A DNA stretch of 64,000 nucleotides from Bostrychus sinensis (lineage: Eukaryota; Chordata; Actinopteri; Gobiiformes; Eleotridae), in contig CM036252.1 of assembly GCA_020698575.1 (NCBI GenBank), positions 31,493,659-31,557,658 of the forward strand, in the 5' to 3' direction. The notes under the pieces were generated by a model. It was not told the origin of the DNA. It did no database searches and was given only the letters and a program-made list of their open reading frames with translations. The position numbers and the translations under genes are program-made. Below are positions 1 through 11,600 of this stretch, one piece after another. Each line of letters starts with the position of its first letter. Position 1 is the stretch's first letter.

Positions 1-1482
1 ATCTATTTATAGGAAGATTATTCTCTTTCTCATGTTCCATCGAGGGACTTTAACTAGGAAACTAAGACTAATCAATCTAACTACAAATTTCCCTTTCCGA
101 TTTTCTGTTTTGTCACATATCTAAATTGATTGGAATATACATTGTACCTCTTTCACATCTGGCCATTTATCACACGTCCATCTTTGTGCAGCCTAATCCC
201 TGTGTAGTGGATTAGGCTGTTATCAAAGCTACGTAGGACTAGCACTCACACACCAGTCCAGCACACAGTCACACAAACACATATGTAAACCCCCCTCCCA
301 AGGACCATTGATCATTGTTAGCCCTCTCAAGCCTCATTTGGATTTGTGGTATTCTGCATGTGCACGAGTGTGTGTCTGTGTGTTTGACAGTAAACACACT
401 GATCAAACAGTGTGTAACAAGCTGCCTCTACTGATAACAGGAAAGAGGGATGAGAGCGGACAAGAGGAAGGAAAGAGGGGAACTGCTGTCAGCATGAATG
501 TTTGATCAGAGTTGTCTAAGTTAGAACTGTTCACCTCTAATTTAATGGGCATGCAGTTGGAATATGTTCCTGGTTTGTAAATGTACTTTTTTTTTTGAGT
601 GTATGTGACGTATATGGTATAGTTTTAGGCTGTCCACATAGACACTAAACCAGAGGGGCCACATTTTGAAAAATATAATATGCCTTAGTTGACCACTCTC
701 TAGGGGTAATGGATTTCCCTTCACCATAAAAGCAAGTCCCATTTGGCTTTTCCCTTACTTTTAGACGTCTTCTCACGGAATCATTCACATGGGTACTCTG
801 GCATAGGCTTTACTCTGAATGCCTCTCCACAACCACACATTTATCCATGCTTGGGACTGGCCCATAGTGAGGCTAATTTTATTTATTTTATTTTTTTGTA
901 TTTTTTTTTTACCTCACCAACATACTTATTGCCAGATCTATATCACACAAAAAATATTATTAGAAGGAAAAAAAAACTACATGCATAACCTCTGTGTGAA
1001 TACGTATAGACCTGACTTCACCGAGAACATGGAGATGCTGTAAGAGAAGAGGTGAAAGACATCTATGATGAATGACGAATGAAGTTGGATTATAGTGTCA
1101 CTTTTCATATACCTTTCAGTAAAAAGTATTACCTGTGGCATATTGAGCTAATTTAGCAGAAAGCCCAGAGACCAATAAAAAGTTGGGCACTGGGACACAT
1201 TTAGCCCACAGGACATAGTTTGGACACCACTACACTAAACAAACAAGAAAGAGGTCCATGCATGATAGGGATCAAGAGCCAGATGTTCAGATGGTCAGTG
1301 TTGGTCACATCATGCAGTGTCTTTCAGGACTATTATAGACTGACATTTCTACAACAAAGTCAGTCCAGAGATTACTCTTGTGCTGAACATCTTAGTTTCA
1401 GTCATATAACTAGTGTTACAATGCTTTTATAAGAAATTCTTTTTAAGAACTTTAAGCATATGATATTAGGGAGGTGCTATGG
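1..1482. other. intergenic, no gene seen
   Basis: AT-rich sequence with scattered short open frames that have no family resemblance, no codon-bias signal and no convincing splice sites. I see no RNA gene. Confidence 0.6.
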
Positions 1483-2110
1483 TAACTACAACCCCATTTC
1501 CCCTAAAGATGTCCACATTTCCTGTAAATTCAATTCAATTCAATTCAGTTCAATAGAACAACATGGAATGCAATGAGCTGCAAACCCCCCAAAAAACAAA
1601 ATGGTATTTGAATCAAAAAAGAACATGAATAGCATGTTGAAACAAACAAACAAACAAAAAAATATATTTTGAATTTGATGGCTGCAATACAAAAAAGATG
1701 GAACAAGGGCAACATAATGGGTGAAAAAAGTTAAATTAATACAGGAGCATTTAGCAACTAATATTTCAGTAAGATGACTGGGTATATTAGGAACAATTTA
1801 GAGGCACAGTTTCAACATTCTTGGGCCTTTGAGGAGAACTGCATTAAAACAGACATGATTCTGTACTGCATGCCATGGGCTCAGGAACACTTCAGCTGTC
1901 ATTGTAAACACAACTGCAAATGCAAGGTCAAGCTGTAGGCAAAGAAAATCCATGTGTGAACATGATCCAGAAACACTCCTTTGTATCTTTATCTTGTATT
2001 TTTCATATTCCATTTTGCCTTTGTCCATTTTAAGTGAGCGTTGCCCCAGAGATGACGGAAGTGTTTCACGGATGGCTTATTTTAGCATAATGCAGCTTTG
2101 AAGTGCATTT
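1483..2110 (+). mobile_element. decayed Tc1-like DNA transposon fragment
   Basis: The stretch around 1840-1970 keeps recognisable pieces of a common teleost Tc1-like transposase (recruitment segment: the part reading roughly H-C-I-K-x-x-H-D-S-V, then AWAQEHF, then the HMIQKR-like segment near 1950). The frame is broken many times and the catalytic half is missing or unrecognisable. The preceding part (about 1490-1790) resembles the non-coding leader of the same family. It cannot encode a transposase. Identification rests on family recall, without an alignment. Confidence 0.55.
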
Positions 2111-2601
2111 TATAGTAATTAGTAATACAAGTAATTAGTTAATTATTAGGCAGTTAAATAGTTAGTTGCAGCGGCTCTTATTGGTTATATTTATTTTCAT
2201 GTTTTCATGAAATGAAATGAAAGGTGGTTTCAACACCTGATGTGTTTTTTTAGGGTTGCAATAAGAATAACATTTTATATTATTTATGTGATGTTTAAGC
2301 GCAGGGTTTGTACTGACCTAACCCTCATCATCAGCCTATTGTTTTGTGGATACATGTGAGCTAATGAACATCTCAGATCAATTTGTTGTTTGGTGCTATG
2401 CAGTCTGCAGTTAGACCCTTGAATAGACCACATGCAAATTATACTCTACAGTTAAAATATCAGCATACTCTAAGTGATTATTTGATTATTATTTATTCTG
2501 TATTATTTGAATGAAAATGTAAACACTGCAAGCTTTCTTCTGTTTCTTCCTGTGAGTTCTAGGATCACAGATTTTTTTTTTTTTTTTTTTTTTTTGACAT
2601 T
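2111..2601. other. intergenic, poly-T tract
   Basis: No gene seen. A run of about 24 T at 2572-2595 directly precedes the left end of the next element. Confidence 0.5.
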
Positions 2602-2733
2602 TAAGGTGTGTTCACGCTTGTTGTGTTTGGTTCGCTTCAATCGAACTCTGGTGCTTCCTGGGACAGTCTGGGTTGTTTGAGCAGGTGTGAATGCACAATC
2701 AGACAAACGAGTGAACTCTGGTCCGCATGAAAT

Positions 2734-3412
2734 TGGGGCTGGGCGATAAATTTATTATTTATTTATTTTTTTCGATTAATTTGAATTTGTAGTGCAGGTG
2801 ACTTGTTTTAATACAAGTTAAAATAAAAAAAAAACCTCCACCACCGGCGCTCTGGGCTGCTGTAGTTCATAGCGGGTAGGCCCGCCCGCACCCCGTCCGC
2901 GCGGTAGAGGAACACAAACAATGTGGCAGCGAGCAGAGAAGAAACTAGTTCCTAAGAAAGGCAGTGTTGTTAGTTGTGTGGAATTGGTTCGGGTTTGCGG
3001 CGTCAGACGGAGCACAAACAGCGCCCTGCTGCAAAGTCAGTCCACAAAGGACTTCGCGATGTTGTGATCGCAACTATTAACGCAAACTCAAGCAAACCCC
3101 GTGAATTCAGCGCGACCCTGCAACTATGTCCAAACTCCGCAACTTTTCCGCAACTTTTGTCAATTATCGCTGAGATTTTCCTTTAAAACTGCATGTTGCT
3201 GCACTTACCGCTGTCTGTGGGCCGTCCCCTGTTCCGAGCAGAGCAGCGCTCCGGTGATGCGTGCCGGAGGGCGGGCTGAGCCACAGACAAAGCAGCGCGG
3301 AGGCACAGCGCGGAGGACGGAGGTGCGGTGGCGAAGTGGGGCGCACACATAAACAGTGTGGCATGGAGGAGCAGCCGCGCGGAGTTCGAGTGCACATGAG
3401 GTCGCAGGGGCT

Positions 3413-3450
<38 letters not shown>

Positions 3451-4169
3451 GTGTGGATGGGACTGAAGGAGGAGACGAACGCGGTGCTTTCTAGTTTTGT
3501 TTGGTGTCACTCTGAAAAGCCTGTCTGGGTTGCCATGGTGATATAGTTGCCTAAAAAGTTGAATGGGCAGCGTATTTAGACAGCAGTGAAGTTTGAGGTC
3601 ATTGTTCTTTAAACGTTAATGTTGCAGGCAAATAACCTTCCTGAAAACCTATAGCACAGCAAACTTCTTCTGTTTTTAATGACTGGATGTTCTACAGCAC
3701 ACAACAGGAATCACCAGAGAAGATCTGAGAGGAACAGACTCAGAGGCAGTGTATATATCATATATCATCAATATCATTTAAAAAAGTAGGTACACTTGGC
3801 CTGTTCAAATACAGGTATTTTTAATTAGATTAATTACCACCTCACATATGTTTAAAAACAGATTTTTAGTTTTTACAGTTCTAGCTAATATTTTTTAAAA
3901 AGAATTATAGACAAAAAAAATTGCAACTTTTAAGCGCAACTTTTAAGAAAATCCCCCACAAAATCACAGGGCCTTCTCTTCTATTTGACTTCTGTCTGAT
4001 TGCACTTAACCTCAAGAGAAAATCAAAGCAATAAAGCTAAACTTGTTTTGGACAATTTTTATGTTGTCTTCAGTTTGATTTTAAGTGGGGGAAAAAAATT
4101 GTTTTTAAATTGAATTTTTTTGTGAAAAAATCTGAGATTTTTTTTTTTAGGCCATATCGCCCAGCTCTA
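2734..4169. mobile_element. hAT-type element nested in the outer element, 8-bp target duplication
   Basis: Flanked on both sides by the identical 8-mer CATGAAAT (2726-2733 and 4170-4177). The ends are inverted repeats: TGGGGCTGGGCGATA at the left and the complement of TAGAGCTGGGCGATA at the right (13 of 15 matching). An 8-bp duplication plus ends starting TAGAG are the hallmarks of the hAT superfamily. The interior is CpG-rich between about 2840 and 3480 and carries a CAG run, but no transposase frame was found, so it is non-autonomous. Confidence 0.8.
3412..3449 (+). repeat. (CAG)n microsatellite, about 12 units
   Basis: A pure CAG/AGC run inside the CpG-rich core of the nested hAT element. 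It creates a poly-serine stretch in one spurious frame. Confidence 0.9.
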
Positions 4170-6719
4170 CATGAAATCTGAGGTCTCAGTGCGGTGCACT
4201 TTGAGCTCTGGTGCACTCCTGGTCTGGTCCTGGTGAAGTGCGAACACAACGTGGACCAAACTACAGACTAACGACAGGGAGAGGACTACACCACTGTTTA
4301 CCAAGGGCATAGAAACATACGCGCATCTAACGTGACTATAAAAAAACAAATACAAATATACTGTAAATAAAATGTATTTAAAAGATTGCTAACATTAGCA
4401 ACCATATGTGAAAACACTGCTGAAACAATACAGATTTCATATTAAAGACCGGAGGGAATCCACAGCTGTATTCAGCCGATATTGCTGCTCTAAACATAAT
4501 ACTTCATTAAATATTAATCAAAATGCGCTGTATGATATTATTGGGATATATTCAGGTGAAGAGGCAGACTTTTGACCAATAGATGAGCAGGATTTCTTCT
4601 TCGCCAGTTTCTTTCAATAAATACTGACACGCTGCCCTCCACAGGCAAGGTTTGTTACTGCTCACTCAGTCAGTTCAGTTTGTTTGACAGAGTCCAATGT
4701 GAACTTGAACCAGACCAATGACATCATCAACACAGGTGCGGAGTCCTGCTGACCAGCGAGTGTGAACACACCCTTAGAGTGTGTTTATTCAGATATATTC
4801 AGGCATACATAACAAAAATTTATGACAGACGTATTTGTTATCTAAAAAAAACATGTCAATTAATAACACGTAATTACCAAAAAAAAAAAATAATAATAAT
4901 AATAAATGCATAATATTGTCTTGAAAAGAAATGACTTCTCTGTTCCTTAGACATCTGAATGAGTGGGAGGAAGTAAAAACCTATCTAATCCCACCCCTTT
5001 TCATAAATCCTTCACCACACAAAAATCAATTCTACTTTGTTTTTTTAACATCAACATAATTTTCTTAACAGCTCCCTCACTGCTTATGTAAGTACCCATA
5101 TGAACCCCCAATACTCAAAGTATTTTATTAACATACCTAGCAAAAATCATTTCTATATATCTGTTTTTAAACTGCTTTATATTTGGACATTGTTTTAGTT
5201 CATGATTGTTGTTCACAAAAACTCTTCTTGTTAGTGCGTACTCTTTTTGTTTTAAAATCATACAGACTCTTTAAACTGTGACACAATCTTCTTTCAAGAA
5301 ATAGTCCCTGAATATTTGTTGGTAATTGCTTATTGTTAGCCTTAAACAGTATTTGTACAGTTTGAAACTCAATTAAGTCATGAAGTTTTAGTAAAAGTGA
5401 ATAAATAATGAATTGGTGTGATCTCTGTATTCATCATTCTTAATTATTCTTATTGCCCTTTTTTGAAGCATGACCAATGGATTTAATGTAGTTTTATAAT
5501 TGTTGCCCCAAACCTTAGCACAGTAAGTAATATAAGGTAAAATTAGTGAACAGTACAATGTATGTAATGAGGTTTTATCCAATACCAGTTTTTCTTTATT
5601 TAATACTGCAATACTTTTTGATACTTTATGTATATGTTGTATATGAGCTTTCCAATTAAGATTCTCATCCCTAAAACCCAATAAAAATGTATTGTTATGT
5701 TTCAATAATGACACTCTTTATTTGAAGCTTTATTTCTTTATTCTCTTTGATATTTCCAAACATCATTATTTTTTTTATTCAAGTTTGAAGATAATTTATT
5801 TATCAAACCAGTTTCAACTTATCCATTTCAGGAGCTATATTATTTAATCATTTTGTTGGGTTATCACTAACACAAAACAAGTTTGTGTCACCAGTGAACA
5901 GGACTAATTTAAATATGTGTGAAACTTTGCACAAGTCATTTATGTATAAAATAAATAACTTTGGGCCCAAGACTGCCCCCTAGGGGATGCCACAAACAAT
6001 GTCCATAAATGAAGAACATTACTCCCCTAATTTCACAAACTGTTTTCTGTTTTTTTAATAACTTTAGATCCAATTTAACGCAACCCCCTTATTTAATACT
6101 TTTATAGTTTTTTGATTAATATGTTGTGGTTTATTGTGTTTATAAACAATCCTGCAGCTATTTTTCTTTGGTCAGTGCAATTGGTGATTTCTTCTACTGA
6201 GTCCATTAGTGTGAGTGCTGTAGATCTGTTTGTCCTAAAACCATATTGATTGTCATGTAGTAATTTATGTTTATTTACAAATGTATCCAATCTGATACTG
6301 TAAAGTTTTTCAAAGATTTTTGAGAATAGTGGTAGCAAAGAGCTTGGCCTATAATTGGTAAAGTGATGTTTATTTCCAGATTTAGGTATTACCTTTGCTA
6401 TTTTCATAGTGTTTGGAAATGTACCAGTGTTAAATGATAAATTGAAAAAATGTGCTAATGGTTCTGCAGTTGAATTAATAACATTTTTAACCAAAGTCAT
6501 ATCCAAATCATTATAGTCTGTTGATTCCTTATTTTTAAATTTCATAACAACATACCACAACATAACAACATTAACAATTTCATATTTATCAACTGGCTGA
6601 AGAAACATGGAACAGGGGTTTGTATCAATTAAATGGCCCAATTGATTTTCTTGTAGTTTTTGTTTGGGAATTTTCCCTCCTAAGTCAGGACCAACATTTG
6701 CAAAGAATTCATTAAAGCA

Positions 6720-6945
6720 TTGCATACTGTCGTTGTGTCCTTGGGCAAGACACTTCACCCACCTTGCCTGTATGAATGTGTCAGTGTGCTTGTGTGTTTG
6801 TGGTGGTCGGAGGGTCCGTAGGCGCACGATGGCAGCCACACTTCCACCACCGAGTGACTGAGGAGTGAATAAATAATGCACCAAATTGTAAAGCGACTTT
6901 GAGTGTTCAGAAAAGCGCTATATAAGACTAATGCATTAATATTAT
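6720..6945 (+). mobile_element. tRNA-derived SINE, 5'-truncated
   Basis: Shares its body with the copies at 28803, 54503 and 11852: a CATACTGTC-TTGTGTCCTTGGGCAAGACACTTC block, GTGGTCGG, GGCAGCCACA, and a tail with GCGCTATATAAGACTAATGCATTA. It lacks the tRNA-like head. It lies inside the minus-strand LINE, so it inserted later. Confidence 0.75.
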
Positions 6946-7394
6946 TATTTCATTATTATATTTCAGTCTTGTGCCATTAGATCATTTTTAAATTAATTTA
7001 TATCTTTTTTCAGTTTGCCTTAGTCTGTAATATTCTTTTTTGTTGATTATTGTTCTTATGGGTAATGTGTGATCATTTACCAATTGTGAAAATTGGTAAA
7101 TGATCACTGATGTCACTGATTAGCAGACAGCTTATTGTATTGATTTATATTGTTTGTAAATTAGTTATCAATGAGAGTAACACAGTGGGTTGTTATTCTT
7201 AAAGGTCTAGTTATCTTAGGAATTAAATTCAAACTGTACATTGTGTTGTGGAATTCTTCTCTCACTTTGTTGTGTGCATTTAGCAAATCAATATTAAAAT
7301 CTCCACAGGAAAAAATTCTTATCTTATCTTATTCTTCTCTTTGCAAATGTTTCCTCCAGCCACTCTTTAGATATATCAATACTAGACTCAGGTG

Positions 7395-7510
<116 letters not shown>

Positions 7511-8207
7511 TGTCCATTGTTACTGTCATATTGTCTATTATTCTGTAATTTAGATTTGTAGCCACATATATTTATATTTGTATCCACTCCTCTTCCTCCT
7601 TTATTTTTTTCTGTTTATATAGTTTAGCTCATATCCCTCCATTTGAAAGCCCACTCCTTTGGTTTCTGTGATCCAAGTTTCAGCAATAATACTGAAACGG
7701 TGATAAATATTTGCAAATAATTATAATAATAATAATAATCCTTGGTATGACAAAATTTTGAATATAAGCTTCTACTATTGAAATGAATAATAGAAAGCTT
7801 CCCATTAGTGTTAATGTTGTTATTGTACAGTTCTTCAGAATAGTAGAAACACTTATTGTTAATTGAAGAGAAAGTTATCATTTGGGTCTATGGTATATTC
7901 CAGGTCCTGAATGTTGCATTCATTTGAATACACAGATTACAACTCCAAATGGTCATAATGACTAATCCTCTGTGTTAAGTTGTCAGTGTTCTCAGTTGTA
8001 GATGAGTTTGATCATTTTAGTGTTTGTAGTTCACATAGTTTATGTCACACCTGACATATTTATATATTTATGATGACAGCTCATCTGCAAATGGCTAGAC
8101 ATGTGGTGTTTTGTGCTACTTTTAGTTGATGTGTGCAAAATTGAATCATCTGTTGGGGTTTAACAAATAACACATTATTTAGAAACAAAAAGAAGAATAG
8201 CTTAAAA

Positions 8208-8465
8208 GGTATATGTTATGCAAAATCGTTTCTGAGCTTTCTCATGTGTTATAATGTTGGTCCCTCATCAAACACACACCTGGAGTTGTGTTTAGCTTCA
8301 TTCATTTATGTTCAAGTAATCCTGTATTCTCTGCCTCTGGCCTTTATGAGGATTCAGAATGCTTGGCTTCAAAAACCTTTGTCTCTCCCACAAACCCCCG
8401 TCCACTCCAGGAAGCACTGACCACGAACAAGCCCTCTACATTCAGTCTGGTCTCATTCATTTATC
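8208..8465 (-). mobile_element. copy of an inverted-repeat MITE family
   Basis: Contains the same end block (GTTATGCAAAATC, GAGCTTTCTCATGT) and body (CTGGCCTTT, CACAAACCCCCGT, GGAAGCACTGACCA) found in reverse orientation at 21650-21960, with the end block again at 34560-34612. No coding capacity. The strand refers to orientation relative to the 21.4 kb copy. Confidence 0.65.
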
Positions 8466-8587
8466 CAAAAATGCATCGTACAGCTCTGTTTCTGCTGATT
8501 CCTCACAGACATTTTTCATTTTCTATTAAAATGAGATCCTACAACTTCATAATTAATTTGAGATATTGTTTTGTTTTTTTCCTCTAG

Positions 8588-8640
8588 AATAAACAACAGA
8601 ATTCACAACTTCAAACTCTATTATATATGCTGCCTCAGTG
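8588..8640 (+). other. prox3: 5' UTR part of the first coding exon of the prox gene
   Basis: A strong acceptor (pyrimidine tract TTTTTTTCCTCTAG ending at 8587) precedes the coding exon, so at least one untranslated exon should lie upstream. I could not locate it. The start is the ATG at 8641; the codon just before it is GTG and is unlikely to be the initiator in a vertebrate. Confidence 0.6.
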
Positions 8641-11600
8641 ATGGATCCCTCTTCAGATCTTTTTGTCAACTCCCCTTCCCAGATGCACACATTCACTACA
8701 CCCTCCTGCTCTATTGATGTACCAGCAATCCACTCTCAGCAGACTCCTGGATACTCCCTGATTCAACACCTCCTCCAACCAGCCCCTAAACAAACAGGTG
8801 GGAAGCTAAGCAGCAACATTTGCACCCAGAGACAACAGGGTCGGATTTTGGGGAAGAAAAATGGAGCAGCTGAAGTGGAGGAGGAGATAGAAGGTGATAC
8901 AGAGGGAGTGATTGCAGATGACAGAATTTTGCAAATTAAAAAGAGGCAGGGGAATGCTTTGGAATGGAATCAGGATCTACTGGGAGTGAAGAGGATGAAA
9001 CTGGAGAGCCAAGGCTGGGACAGAGAAGATGAAAAGATAGGCAGGAAGAAGAGAAAGGAGAGGGAGGAACTAAAAGAACAACTAGAAGAAGTGAGGGAAA
9101 GGCTAGAGGCTTTGCAGGAGAGAGTGTGGAGGGCATTTGGGGAAAAGCACTGGTCAGAGGATGAGAGCAAATGGAAGAGCAGGAATGATTTCACAGAGGA
9201 TGAGGACACAGGAGTGTATGATGAAGAGGACATTGATAGCAGAGATTACTATTTTGAAAACTACCAAAAAAGACACAAAGAGAGACTGAAGCACAAAGGT
9301 CTGGAGGTGGAGAGTGTGGGAGGGACATTGTGGTGGGACTGCACTGGCCTTTTCAGCGGTGACTGGGATGGAGAGATGGGCAGGGAAGGGGAAGAAGGGC
9401 AGAAGTTCGCACAGGCATTGAAGCTTGAGCTTGGAAGTGCTGTGGCCAGAGTCATTGACCGAGTTCTCAGACTTTATACTGAAACCACACAATCAGCCCC
9501 TGCCTCGCCTCCTGCTGCAGTTTCTTTTTCAGATGGAGCAAGAGAAAAGGAGGGGTGGGGTGGGCTGAGAAGAGGACAGAAAAGAGCAAAAGAGATGGAA
9601 GACAAGGAAACTGCCAAAGACAGTAACACCACCCCCGGACACCCAACTGAACCAACTACATCTTTGGCTGTCCAGAGGTCGCCTGACATCTGTAGGAAGT
9701 TTCCAGGCCCGTCCCTCCCATTGCACCAGCACCTCCATCTGCATCATCCGTCCCCTCTCCCTCTTACCGAGCCTTCCCTCCTTACTCCTGGCTCTCAGCC
9801 CAAAGACCATTCCTCGTCATCCTTCCACGCCGCCCCATCGGCACCCTCTTCCTCCTTCCCCCCTCCTCCTCCTCCTCCTCCTGCTCCTCCACCGTTGCCC
9901 CCACTCCCTCTGCTGCACTACTCCATGCAGCAACTCTTCTCTCGGACCCTGCCCCACCTACCCCCGCTGCCACGCAAAGACTTTCACCTGAATGCAGAAG
10001 CCTTCAGTGAGTTAGCCCACCCATCGTTTCCTCCACCATTGCCGCTGCTCGGACACCTAGAGCCCATGTTGTCTCGTCCAGGCAGAGACAGGGAAAGTGG
10101 AAGGGGAATGGAGGTGGGGATGAGGGGAGGCGGGGGCCTGGACGCTGTGGACCTTTACCTCACAGCTGCAGGAATATCCTTTTTTCCAACCTGGTCTATG
10201 TTTAAATTAAATTTGGTGGCTCTTATTGTTACACATTCAAAGGCTAATTAATGTTATTACAGTATCACCAATCATTATGTGTCACTAAAGAAGTTCTTGC
10301 ATTGCATTAATGTTGTGATTCTTCATGTAATGGATATTTAATCTTTGCCCATCAAAATAATTGTCTAAACAGAGCCTTAAATCACCTAATTTGTGGTGAG
10401 TTCAAATAAAAAGTCCTGGTTTGGACTTTGCTTAGCAATATTTTAAAATTATCAATCACATAGACGAGGCTAGACCCTTTTTAGGGGTGCTGAAATACCC
10501 CTAAAAATAATTCCAGCACCCCTAAAAATGAGATGAACTTAAAGAACATATTTTTATTCTATAATGTTATATTTGAAAGAGGTAATGTAAAATGTCTTGA
10601 TAATATATATTTAAAAAACAAATAGGCTTATTTTAACAAAAGAAAAAACACCCCCGTCCAGCAAATGGTTTGATCCATTACTTCTGTTGCTCTTGCTGCG
10701 CTCTCTCCTCTCGTACCTGCGGCACACATGGCTCTGAGCCCGGACTGCCCTGTTGCTCTTGCTGACTGCAATTGCATGTAAAAGTACAGAACAGTCCGTA
10801 ACCGTGCAGAAAAAATGTTTCTTTTTTTTTTAAACATCAACTGACTGTAATGTTAGAATTCCCCGTGGGACAAAAATGTGAGTAAAGCCTGTGTGCTAAG
10901 TAGAGTTAGAAGACGTCCCAAGCTGACAAGCAACATTTACAGTCAGCAAAAGCATGAGTTGCCAAACGGTGCTTGCAAAGAGGCTAATAATAAAAATCTA
11001 AGTGTTTTTCCTCAGTCATGAAAGTGTGTTTATGACAGAGCAGAGGAGGAGAGGAGGAGGCAGCTCAGTCTCTTGGTTATCTCTAGATCTGTTTGGTTCC
11101 TACAAAAAAGGTAGAGAAATAGCCTATTTTTTATAATTTTACTTCCAATAGCTTATTTTGTTTTTTGTGGTTGATGTCAGTTGCATAACATATAAGAAAG
11201 AACTGAGGGGACGGGAGATGGATTTAGCTTAATTAATACAATTAAAAAAATACATCCAAGTGTAACCTAATCTACAAAACTTTCTAAGATTGTATCTGAG
11301 CAGGTTTTATTGATTTTGTTAAATTTTTAATCATAGCACATTAGTAAATTTTTATTTTAAAACTACAGCTATTAATGAAGTTAATTGTTGCTCTCTAAGA
11401 TATATACTTATAACTCTCCTATAAAAAGTTTCCTATAAATAATATATTTTGTTTGGGGATCTTTCCCAGCTCAAGGTGCTGAGCACTCCTAAAACTGAAA
11501 CTCTATAATCGCCCCGATCAGTCATATCATAATCACAAAATATTTGTTGTGTATTGCATGTTTTGTGTTTTTTTTTTTGATACTGTGCACCCCATGTTTG

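Larger units (their letters stand above)
2602..4775. mobile_element. non-autonomous inverted-repeat DNA element (outer)
   Basis: The left end (TAAGGTGTGTTCACGCTTG, from 2602) and the right end (GCGAGTGTGAACACACCCTTA, to about 4775) are inverted copies of each other. The flanking arms also share motifs such as GAACTCTGGT-type boxes, as in abundant fish hAT-like non-autonomous elements. No transposase is encoded. A complete second element sits inside it (2734-4169). The target duplication is not clear because the left flank is poly-T. Confidence 0.6.

Noticed and set aside
3261..3494. Frame with a poly-serine run
   Set aside because: CAG run in a hAT element; no splice sites or similarity.
8638..8640. 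GTG as prox start
   Set aside because: Vertebrate initiation is expected at the ATG in 8641-8643; the GTG start only lengthens the frame by one residue.
8936..9973. Minus-strand open frames opposite prox exon 1
   Set aside because: Shadows of a purine-rich, low-complexity coding exon; no family match.
10174..10251. Continuation of the first prox exon to the stop at 10249
   Set aside because: The conserved PROX junction and in-frame exon 2 show that this is intronic read-through.
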